Assembly: GCA_015478945.1 (NCBI GenBank)
Contig: JABUQX010103535.1
Span: 1 to 10,000 of the forward strand
DNA: 10,000 nt
Source of the DNA: Trachelipus rathkii
Lineage: Eukaryota > Arthropoda > Malacostraca > Isopoda > Trachelipodidae
Direction: 5' to 3'
Translations under genes and position numbers: made by a program
Shown: positions 1-6,640 of the stretch, one piece after another
How positions within the stretch are numbered: the first letter of the stretch is position 1
Layout: each line of letters begins with the position of its first letter
Notes under the pieces: generated by a model
Told to the model about the DNA's origin: nothing
Seen by the model: the letters and a program-made list of their open reading frames with translations, nothing else
Database searches by the model: none

Positions 1-80
1 AGATAGAGAAGATAGATGAATTGTGTGTTGTGTGTGTGTGGTGTTGTGTGTTGGATAGTGTAGTTAGTGTGTAGTGTGTT
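1..80. repeat. Degenerate GT-rich simple repeat
   Basis: The stretch from about 20 to 80 is made almost entirely of TGTG, TGTTG and TAGTG words, with very little C, and is preceded by a short GATAGA-like stretch. It reads as a decayed TG microsatellite rather than a gene. The window edge cuts it, so its true length is unknown. Uncorrected sequencing error in a simple repeat would look much the same. Confidence 0.7.
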
Positions 81-759
81 GCTAAAAGTTTTTAAATAAT
101 TTCCAGACGATTAAATTATTAAATATGAACTTTATTTAAGATTTATTAGGAAAAATTGCTTAATTAATAACATGTAATTAATATATAATAGAAAAAGTAT
201 AGTATATTTAAATTATTATGACATATATTTAAATATTATAATAAAGTGTAATATAATTAATAATTATAAGTGTTATTATAGGTCATATATAAATAACTTT
301 TTGTAACTTATAATATCATTACTATAAATCTTTAATAATATGTTATTATCTTTACATCACTATAGTTATGATCGTATCACGTATCACACTAATTCGGGAA
401 GTAATGGAGAAAATTAAATACACTAATAATTTTAGGGATAAGAAATAATCTATATATGGCAAAAATCATAGTTAAGGCTTATTGTGATTATATATTATTC
501 TTGGGCTCAACTATTAAAGAAAGTAGATGCGTAGAGTCTAATTATAATCTACTAGACTTTTTTTAGAGTCCTCATGCTGTTTCTGCAATGCCAATTGTCT
601 TTCGAATATTATTAAAAGAAAACTATGATATATATTATATATAATACTACTTATATCATAGGTATATAAATTGTAAATGCTACACTGGAAACCCCATATG
701 CTGGTATCGAATTTGTGCTTTATTGCTTTATTATATTTGTATGCGATAGGGCAAATAGC
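81..759. other. AT-rich non-coding DNA, no gene seen
   Basis: Stop codons are dense in all frames and short A/T words dominate. The only structure I could pick out is an inverted repeat at 623-661, listed separately. I see no transposon ends, RNA gene or convincing exon here. Confidence 0.6.
623..661. repeat. Short inverted repeat (10-bp arms)
   Basis: CTATGATATA at 623-632 is the exact reverse complement of TATATCATAG at 652-661, with a 19-base spacer that is itself AT-palindromic (TATTATATATAATA). This could extrude as a small hairpin. In DNA this AT-rich a 10-bp match is only modestly unlikely by chance, so no function is inferred. Confidence 0.45.
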
Positions 760-1461
760 AGTATTGCCAATTTAAATTCCTCTCATTAAATTTTTTTGGT
801 AATGTTATTTATTAATCAATAAATAGTATGCAAGAACGAACAACTTTTTTAACCTTATATTAATTTTTAGTATTCTTGGTCCCATATTTCTGTCAAATTG
901 TTGTTGTTTTTTATTAAACTTAGTGTGGTCTCAAAACGTTATAAAGGCTTGCATCTATCCAGGAGTACAACATAAAGCCCGCCCCCAAAAAAGTACTGCC
1001 AATTTAAATTGTTTTAATATTAAAAGAAATTTTTTTTTTTTTAAATTTAGTAATAATCAATAATATGAAGGAAACGAGCTAAATATTTTTTTATTAGTTT
1101 ATAACTTATAAATTATAAATTATAAGTGCTTTAGTTATCATTTCTGGTCAAATCTGAGTTTTTTTTTAATTAAACTCTGTGCCTTTAAAACTTTCGAGGG
1201 TTGGCATCTCTACAAGAATCAAATAAAGCCCCGCCCCATAAGTACTGCCAATTTAAATTGTCTGTTATTAAAACTATTTTTTTAAATTACTGTAATAACA
1301 ATAACATGCAAGAAACGAGTTAACTTGCTTTTTATTATTAATTTTTAAACCTTTTAATGCATATTTCTGTGAAATCTGTTTTTTTTTTATTTAAACTCTG
1401 TTCTTTTCAACTTTTAAGGATTGGCATAACTGTAAAGAGTAAAATAAAACTCCGCCCCAAG
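760..1461. repeat. Three diverged tandem copies of a ~235-bp unit
   Basis: Three head-to-tail copies start at 760, 992 and 1241 and are about 232, 249 and 220 bp long. Each begins with AGTAYTGCCAATTTAAATT. An AACGA/AAACGAG word follows 72-80 bases in, then ATTTCTG followed by a SAAATYTG-like stretch. A T-rich tract with AAACT(C)TGTG-like sequence comes next, then a TTGGCAT or TTGCAT word. The unit ends with ATAAAGCCCCGCCCC or a close variant, at 972-986, 1223-1237 and 1444-1458. The middle copy is longer partly because of a local ATAAATT duplication near 1108-1123. The order and spacing of these boxes are shared across copies, which rules out chance. None of the copies is coding. It may be a short satellite or an internal array inside a transposon; I do not recognise the family. 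Copies 2 and 3 look closer to each other than to copy 1. Confidence 0.85.
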
Positions 1462-1737
1462 AGAAATCACTATTCAAGATTTACATAGATGCATGACGAA
1501 ATGCTTGAAGCCTCACTATGTGCGGCCCTATGGAAGTTTGTTATTTATTTGTCTGGACTCGACACTACACTGTAGCATCGACGCTCCACTATGTTTCCAC
1601 CCTAAGTACTGTCGCGCGAGTTTTCACTACTTTATATATAACTCGTTAAAACGCAACTCTCGACTCCGACTCGGACTCCCCCTTGTTCAATATTACCGGG
1701 ACTCCGACTGCCGACCCCACCTCTGGAAAATTATAAT
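1462..1737. other. Mixed-composition unique segment, no confident gene
   Basis: This stretch is less AT-rich than its surroundings and contains a 95-codon plus-strand open frame (1493-1780). The peptide lacks recognisable domains, and its C-terminal end is simply translated TA repeat (alternating Ile and Tyr). I therefore do not call it a gene. The 3' half carries ACTCCGACT repeats, listed separately. Confidence 0.45.
1655..1722. repeat. ACTCCGACT-type repeated motif, possible dispersed-repeat fragment
   Basis: CGACTCCGACTCGGACTCCC occupies 1661-1680 and GGGACTCCGACTGCCGACCCC-like sequence 1698-1718, so the 9-mer ACTCCGACT occurs twice about 36 bases apart. GGAGTCGGAGT-type motifs are, as far as I recall, common in dispersed repeats of invertebrate genomes. 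That family link is from memory and not verified. The segment abuts a TA array, as often happens with repeat insertions. Confidence 0.4.
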
Positions 1738-1817
1738 AATATATATATTATATATATATATATTTATTATATTATATTAATATATATATATATATATATA
1801 TATCTCTAGAAATTAAT

Positions 1818-1893
<76 letters not shown>

Positions 1894-1894
1894 T

Positions 1895-1935
<41 letters not shown>

Positions 1936-1953
1936 ATATATATATATAATTTA
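1738..1953. repeat. (TA)n low-complexity tract
   Basis: Imperfect TA dinucleotide repeats with scattered TTA interruptions run through this interval, broken once by a short unique stretch (CTCTAGAAATTAATT) at about 1804-1818. Any long open frame here encodes only alternating Ile/Tyr and is an artefact of the repeat. Confidence 0.95.
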
Positions 1954-2243
1954 TGGCAAATTTGTAGAAACTGTACTGTTAGTAACGAGTTAAAAGTTTG
2001 GTTGGTTTTTAATTTCGCGTCTCTCGCTCTCTCTCTCTCTCGCTATATATATTTATATGCAATCGACGATATTTTTATCATATAAATTAAGTAGATAGGG
2101 GCAATGCTCAGCCTACGACTATCCAGATCATAGTGACTGAACGAATAAATGTGAAGCAACACATCTTCATTACTAGAGCCTTTTTTATATATTTAGATTG
2201 TTATTTCATTATTATTGATTTTTTTTGATTTTGAAAGTATTGA
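1954..2243. other. Unique spacer between TA arrays, no gene seen
   Basis: This is non-repetitive AT-rich sequence with stops in all frames. It contains the CT microsatellite described separately. I see no exon, RNA gene or transposon terminus in it. Confidence 0.5.
2021..2043. repeat. (CT)n microsatellite
   Basis: CTCTCGCT is followed by an uninterrupted CT run up to about 2040 and then CGC. It is a short polypyrimidine simple repeat. A GA-type repeat of similar flavour, ending GAGCGA on the plus strand, lies at 4372-4387 and is its approximate complement. Confidence 0.85.
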
Positions 2244-2254
2244 ATATATATATA

Positions 2255-2328
<74 letters not shown>

Positions 2329-2330
2329 GT

Positions 2331-2382
<52 letters not shown>

Positions 2383-2409
2383 TATTATATATAATAATTA
2401 TATATATAT
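2244..2409. repeat. (TA)n array, left of the MITE-like element
   Basis: This is imperfect TA repeat with occasional TTA, GTA and AATTA interruptions. It forms the left flank of the inserted element at 2410-2692. The right flank is a purer AT array, so both sides of the element are TA, consistent with insertion into a TA target. Confidence 0.93.
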
Positions 2410-2450
2410 GGCGTAGCAGGATTTCATTAGGGGGGGGGGCAAAAAGTGAG

Positions 2451-2558
<108 letters not shown>

Positions 2559-2651
2559 ATGTATCTTTTTTTCAGTTTTTCTACTAACAAACCCTTAAAA
2601 ACGTCGTCTGGCAAACATCTAAGGTTCAGTTTTTTATTTCGCCAAGATTTA

Positions 2652-2671
2652 GGGGGGGCAAGTGCCCCCCC
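2652..2671. repeat. G7CA...TGC7 hairpin inside the element's right end
   Basis: GGGGGGGCA (2652-2660) is the exact reverse complement of TGCCCCCCC (2663-2671), separated by two bases. Further C-runs continue to 2686. A 9-bp GC-only-rich stem beside long AT arrays is striking in this composition. It is probably a sub-terminal structural feature of the transposon-like element. Homopolymer lengths in the assembly may be inaccurate. Confidence 0.8.
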
Positions 2672-2690
2672 CCCTGCCCCCCTGCCTACA

Positions 2691-2692
<2 letters not shown>

Positions 2693-2784
<92 letters not shown>
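2693..2784. repeat. Pure (AT)~46 array, right of the MITE-like element
   Basis: About 92 bases of uninterrupted AT dinucleotide begin directly after the right inverted repeat (…CTACACC). It is the right flank of the insertion. Confidence 0.95.
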
Positions 2785-2786
<2 letters not shown>

Positions 2787-3293
2787 CTGAACATATTAAA
2801 ATTTTATTAATAACTTTTTCAGTAATTCCTACTCACTGGTAATATATACCATAAAAAAAGATAGTATAAAAACTTAATGTTCAACAATGTTTTTTTTTCA
2901 TATACCTTATTATTGTTCATTATATTCAAGCTGATGTTGAGATAGCTCTGACTCTGTAGAGCTCTAAATATTTAATTCCAACCAGGCTCCGATGAAAATT
3001 TTAAGGCTTAGCTCCAGCCCCGGAGCAGAGTGCTCAATTAGTTTTCTCACAAAATCCGCTGCTTCTCCACTATTCTACATATTCTTTTTCCTTCGGTTTA
3101 AGTGTTGACTTTGAATCTGTTAAGTAATGAACCATAATGTGCTTTGTTGTTACGACATCACACCAATACAATAACATGGTTGTCTATTTAATCATTAACT
3201 TTTCATAAGAAGTCGCAATCACTGTTGAGCTAAAACTTAGGCTCTTCATATAACAATGTTTAGACGAGATGAATAAGTGTTCAACCTTCACAG
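2785..3293. other. Intergenic or intronic sequence upstream of the exon candidate
   Basis: This is mixed AT-rich sequence without a long open frame. Its 3' end (TGTTCAACCTTCACAG, finishing at 3293) resembles a metazoan 3' splice site, so part of it may be an intron. A GCTCC/GGAGC-rich patch at 2943-3032 is listed separately. Confidence 0.4.
2943..3032. repeat. GCTCC/GGAGC-rich patch, possible dispersed-repeat fragment
   Basis: The patch contains AGCTCTGACTCTGTAGAGCT (2944-2963), GGCTCCGATG (about 2985-2994) and GCTCCAGCCCCGGAGC (3011-3026), the last with 5-bp inverted arms. Repeated GCTCC/GGAGC words in AT-rich DNA suggest a decayed dispersed repeat. I cannot assign a family. Confidence 0.35.
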
Positions 3294-3545
3294 GTTTATG
3301 ATGTTGACATTTCTAACATACACACATCTGACGATTTCAGGCTTCGGAGCATTGGAAGTATGCCTGATTCGAGTTCCGGAGATCTTCGGCGGAGTTCTAA
3401 TGAACCAAATATCCAAAGGCAACGATACCAAGTGACTTCAACCTCAACACAAATACAAAAAACTCTCATAGATAATTTTGAAATAATGTTCCCCATTATA
3501 TTCAAGCAATCTCAAGATATTTTTCAAATATCGATAATATCGTAA
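3294..3545 (+). CDS. Candidate 3'-terminal coding exon, unknown protein
   Basis: An open frame of 83 codons runs from 3294 to a TAA at 3543-3545. It follows a pyrimidine-containing TTCAACCTTCACAG that could be a 3' splice acceptor, so the exon would begin with GTT-TAT-GAT (VYDVDISN…). An internal Met at codon 23 (3360) is a possible but less attractive start. The peptide is hydrophilic and complex, unlike the repeat translations elsewhere in the window. It has a Ser-rich stretch (SIGSMPDSSSGD), a basophilic-kinase-like RRSS at residues 32-35, a Gln/Thr/Ser segment (QRYQVTSTSTQIQKT), and a more hydrophobic tail (NFEIMFPIIFKQSQDIFQIS). I recognise no domain. AATAAA lies at 3614-3619, followed by a GT-rich stretch, which fits a last exon. 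An antisense frame (3296-3505, 69 codons) is also open, so chance openness is possible. A GTGACT donor-like site at 3430 could end the exon earlier. Confidence 0.35.
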   Translation, partial: VYDVDISNIHTSDDFRLRSIGSMPDSSSGDLRRSSNEPNIQRQRYQVTSTSTQIQKTLIDNFEIMFPIIFKQSQDIFQISIIS

Positions 3546-3588
3546 TGAATACTCAGTCGAGTAGTCTCGATATATTGTTCCTATCTAC

Positions 3589-3615
3589 TACGTCATTACC
3601 AAAACGGCGCCAAAA
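3589..3615. promoter_or_regulatory. CRE-like and E2F-like motif pair
   Basis: TACGTCAT (3589-3596) matches a CREB/ATF-type half-site extended by one base, read as ATGACGTA on the minus strand. Ten bases further, GGCGCCAA (3606-3613), read as TTGGCGCC on the minus strand, matches the core E2F consensus. GC-only words like GGCGCC are rare in this AT-rich setting. Both are short consensus matches, so this is a hint only. It would suit a minus-strand promoter, which would compete with the terminal-exon reading. Confidence 0.2.
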
Positions 3616-3619
3616 TAAA
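3614..3619 (+). terminator. Putative polyadenylation signal AATAAA
   Basis: A canonical AATAAA lies 69 bases after the stop of the exon candidate. It is followed by TTATTGGTTGGAATGTTCTGCATTTGT (3621-3647, given here in two parts: a TTGGTTGG core and a GTTCTGCATTTGT tail), which is GT-rich as expected of a downstream element. AATAAA is common by chance in such AT-rich DNA, so the support comes from the combination and the spacing. Confidence 0.35.
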
Positions 3620-3645
3620 ATTATTGGTTGGAATGTTCTGCATTT

Positions 3646-4080
3646 GTAAGCCATTATAATCATGTTATCGGAATTTGCTTTACTATTTTTATGTTTATAC
3701 TATATGACAATATATATATATATGTACTTATATATATTTTCAGTGTTATTAGAAATAATTATGCTATAAAAATTCCAAGGTGAGGACTGCACTACTAGTC
3801 GTAAAAGTAAAAGTCTTATATATATATATATATATAGGTCACATTATATGAATTTTATTTATAATATGCTATATACACACTAAGTAATGTAGTATAGCGA
3901 ACTAGGTCAAGATCCTAAACAGTATAAAATCTAATTATAATATTTGGAATCAGTACGAAAATCTAAATATAAGGATGGGAATTTAACTTTTATTATTTAT
4001 TTATTTTTATATTATTTATTAAATAATATATATAAAATATTATATTTTTTATTATAACTATAGGAATACCCTATAGGTGA
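3646..4080. other. AT-rich non-coding DNA with short TA runs
   Basis: Dense stops occur in all frames. Short TA microsatellites occur at about 3710-3723 and 3817-3836, and TATTTATT-type words fill 3988-4052. No gene, RNA or transposon end was recognised. Confidence 0.6.
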
Positions 4081-4300
4081 TAAAAACCGCAAAGAATGAG
4101 CAGAGATCGGGGTCTCTATCGGCCTCCACGGTGGACGTACGTGAGGGGAGGGACTAATTACTCATATCCCTCCGGTGATGTTAACTCGTAATCCCCCGCT
4201 CTTTGGTCTTTGGGTGTCGCGGGGGTTTCTCCGACCATCCGTATGGAAAACGTCCCCCCCCTGTCCCCCGTCGGCTGCGAGGCCCCCTAAAATATTGGTA
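4081..4300. other. Locally GC-rich patch with C-tracts, no confident gene
   Basis: This is a visible composition island in AT-rich DNA. It contains GGGGAGGGA (about 4144-4152), CGGGGGTTT (about 4220-4228), a C8 run (4254-4261), CCCCCGTCGGCTGCGAGGCCCCC (4265-4287) and the palindrome GTACGTAC-like TACGTACGT near 4136-4143. A 107-codon frame starting at 4175 crosses it, but the peptide has no recognisable domain and passes through a T11 tract at 4311-4321 that encodes consecutive Phe. I do not call it a gene. It could be a CpG-rich regulatory patch, a transposon remnant, or an area of poor base quality. Confidence 0.4.
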
Positions 4301-4310
4301 GAAATAATTG

Positions 4311-4321
4311 TTTTTTTTTTT
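4311..4321. repeat. T11 homopolymer
   Basis: Eleven consecutive T bases follow AATAATTG. Runs of this length make frame calls across this point unreliable, because homopolymer length errors are common in long-read assemblies. Confidence 0.9.
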
Positions 4322-4371
4322 GGAAACTCTAAGGAGTCTTTTTCTAACGCGAGAGAGCTCGTACGACGATC

Positions 4372-4385
4372 AGAGAGAGAGAGAG
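4372..4385. repeat. (AG)7 microsatellite
   Basis: A short uninterrupted AG run lies within a broader GA-rich patch (4343-4412) that also contains GCGAGAGAGC and AGCGAGG. It is a simple repeat with no coding meaning. Confidence 0.8.
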
Positions 4386-5220
4386 CGATACTAGAAGCGA
4401 GGTCTAGGCAGACACGATATTATATAACCTCTCGAGATGATTTAGCGATCATTAAGGATGTAACTCACTCTCCCACAGCGAAGCACTTCAAATATTAGTT
4501 AATTCCAAAGAGTAGAGATCTCGGAGTTCTAGATGAGGTTTGTATATATGTCACACTACCCGTCGGCTCCAACATCAAAAGATGAGTTAGTCAACCAGAG
4601 AGCGTACACACCCATCCTCCATCTGTCTACTTGGTGCACAGCGGCTTCACCAGTTGTGAGACTCCTTCTATGTTAAGAGAAAAACAATTGCTTATTAACT
4701 GTCACAATACAAAGAGAGAAGACAAAAGTAGTAAAATATATCTCTCAACAACTCTTATTCTTCTCATCCAACGACATTTTGTGCAGAGCATAGAGATTTA
4801 CCATATTATATTCTATTTATATTTATATTTTATCCTCGTATGTATGCTGCGAGGTTCTGCGGAGCGTACACTAGCATCGGAGTGAGCGAGTGGACCCACA
4901 GTAGTGGGACGGCGAATAAAAGTACCCCTGTCATGCACCACACTCGTCAGGAGAGACCATTTAATAAGCGTGAAAACTACCGACTACGCTATATCACAAC
5001 GTTACGATCTCTCGTAATTATATCACAAGGAATACTCCATCCAGCGTGCTAATATATAGCCTAGCTTATATTATAAAAATATATGTTTCCAAACATATGT
5101 TTATTAGAAGCACCTTTAGAGAGTGACCGTAGAGACAATCTATTAGTTGCCCTGTCGCTATGAGCTTAGGAGACTGTGTGCGCACTATATTTCATATATA
5201 TTTCACTCTATTATAATTAT
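4386..5220. other. Mixed-composition segment without a convincing gene
   Basis: Three small plus-strand frames overlap this stretch: the end of the 4175-4498 frame, 4631-4885 (84 codons) and 4840-5052 (70 codons). The last two overlap by 46 bases in different frames. None has a recognisable motif, a good start context or splice-site support, and their composition looks like chance translation. An 8-bp inverted repeat with a 2-base loop (ATATGTTT-CC-AAACATAT) lies at 5081-5098. Confidence 0.4.
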
Positions 5221-5360
5221 ATATAAAACTTGAGTGAGTATAATATTATTTTTTATTTATCAAGATATGATTTTTATATATATAATTATTTATATATATT
5301 ATTTATTTTTATAATAAATTTTGTTTTATTATTTTATTTATTTTTATATATATATTGTTA
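5221..5360. repeat. AT-rich low-complexity tract
   Basis: The sequence is made of TATATA, TTATTTATT and TTTTATATA words with nearly no G or C between about 5242 and 5356. It is a simple-sequence region with no gene. Confidence 0.8.
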
Positions 5361-5670
5361 TCTATGGTATACACCAGTTTGACTTTTACACGCATTATTA
5401 ACTCTCATACTTGTTATCGCTAATAGACAATTATATCTTCTCTAATAAAATCGTAAATGCCTCTAAATTGCAAATTATTTCTCTCTGAAGTATGAATTTG
5501 CCACCGTGGTAACTTCCGCTATACGAGATAAATAGAGAGACATCCGCCATATATACTATACGTGAGTTAATTATTAGTACGATCAGTTAAGTCATTATGT
5601 AAGCAAATATTTGATCCTATATAATATAGATTCGTAATTATAATTTAAAGTTTATATATCTCAAAATCCA
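5361..5670. other. Unique AT-rich spacer, nothing recognised
   Basis: This is non-repetitive sequence between two TA-rich tracts. Stops occur in all frames, and I see no RNA gene or repeat termini. Confidence 0.5.
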
Positions 5671-5887
5671 TTATATTTATATATATATATATAATATATA
5701 TATATTAATATATTATATATTATATATATATATATATAATATATATATTATTAATTATATAAATATATATATATATATATTATAATAATATATATATATA
5801 TATCATAATATAAATATTATTAATATTATTATATATATATATATATATATATCTATCATCACCTATATATTATATATATATATATCA
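5671..5887. repeat. Broken (TA)n tracts
   Basis: TA dinucleotide runs are interrupted by TTA, AATA and two short non-TA words (TATCATAATA near 5801 and CTATCATCACC near 5852). This is the last substantial microsatellite in the window. After it the sequence texture changes. Confidence 0.92.
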
Positions 5888-6640
5888 TATACTTCTCTTC
5901 ACTCCAACTGGGTGTTGTATATTGTGGTGTGACCGTAGCATGCTAGATGTGATAAATAACGATGAGAGAGATAGTAGAAGTAGACTGAGGTAGGTACAGA
6001 GAATATCACGCCAAGAGGTAATAATGATCTAAAGTACAATGTTGCGTTGACAGTAGAGGACCACATCCTTAAGGGCGCGTGTTAGCGGTGTGAAAGAATC
6101 TCGATCAACACCACGACGTGTATAGCCATTCTGTAGAGAGGAAGGGACTCTGTGATAGGCAGAGCAGAAATACGAGAGTGAGAATCGCATCCTAGAGTTC
6201 AAGCGAGATGCACTGAATACGTTAAACTGGAATGCGGACATCTAACATAGTGGAGGACAATGATAGATCTGAGTTCATTGGGGAGTTCTAGCCTTGTGTG
6301 TCTCACCAGGTGCGGACCTATGTATAATTAGATATAGCTTGAGTCTCCGCTGTAAGAAAACCAATCCTGCACCTGTGCAGCAGGCCTAGGTGGATAGATC
6401 GACCGAGATTATAATATTCTGTGTACTTGAGCTCAGACAAGAGTATTCCATGCATATAGTAGCGATCGTTATATTCGACTTATGGACATGCAGCAGGTCG
6501 TAACGTATAGACATAGGTCGAGACCACACTTATATTTGCGTAGCGAGTCGCAACTGCGAGCGCCGAGTTTGCGTATGTAGATGGTGAGTCAAGCACGTTT
6601 TCGAGCTGCACTAAGCACTATTAGCTGTATATACCCAGAG
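5888..6640. other. Non-coding segment, G-rich at its left end
   Basis: At its left end the plus strand is purine-rich, with words such as GATGAGAGAGATAGTAGAAG. Hand counts give 19 G to 4 C in 5941-6000 and 15 G to 8 C in 6001-6060. By 6181-6240 the skew has nearly gone (15 G to 12 C). A 70-codon minus-strand frame (6029-6241) has no recognisable features and is treated as chance. No repeats, RNA genes or transposon ends are evident. Confidence 0.45.

Noticed and set aside
1493..1780. 95-codon plus-strand open frame
   Set aside because: It ends in translated TA repeat, crosses the ACTCCGACT repeat patch, and shows no recognisable motif or splice support.
1641..1991. AACTCGTTA at 1641-1649 versus TAACGAGTT at 1983-1991 as possible terminal inverted repeats around the TA block
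   Set aside because: The match is only 9 bp, does not extend, and similar ACGAGTTAA words occur in the tandem repeat at 1314-1322.
4175..4498. 107-codon plus-strand open frame
   Set aside because: It passes through a T11 run and an AG microsatellite, starts in a C-tract-rich patch, and has no recognisable domain. A single homopolymer error would break it.
4267..4568. 10-mer CCCGTCGGCT present twice (near 4267 and 4559) as a possible direct repeat
   Set aside because: The flanks do not match, and dozens of 10-mer coincidences are expected in a 10-kb window.
4631..5052. Two overlapping plus-strand frames (84 and 70 codons)
   Set aside because: Different frames, no motif, no start context and no splice signals; composition consistent with chance.
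6029..6241. 70-codon minus-strand open frame
   Set aside because: Lies in the G-rich segment where the minus strand is poor in stop codons; the peptide has no recognisable feature.
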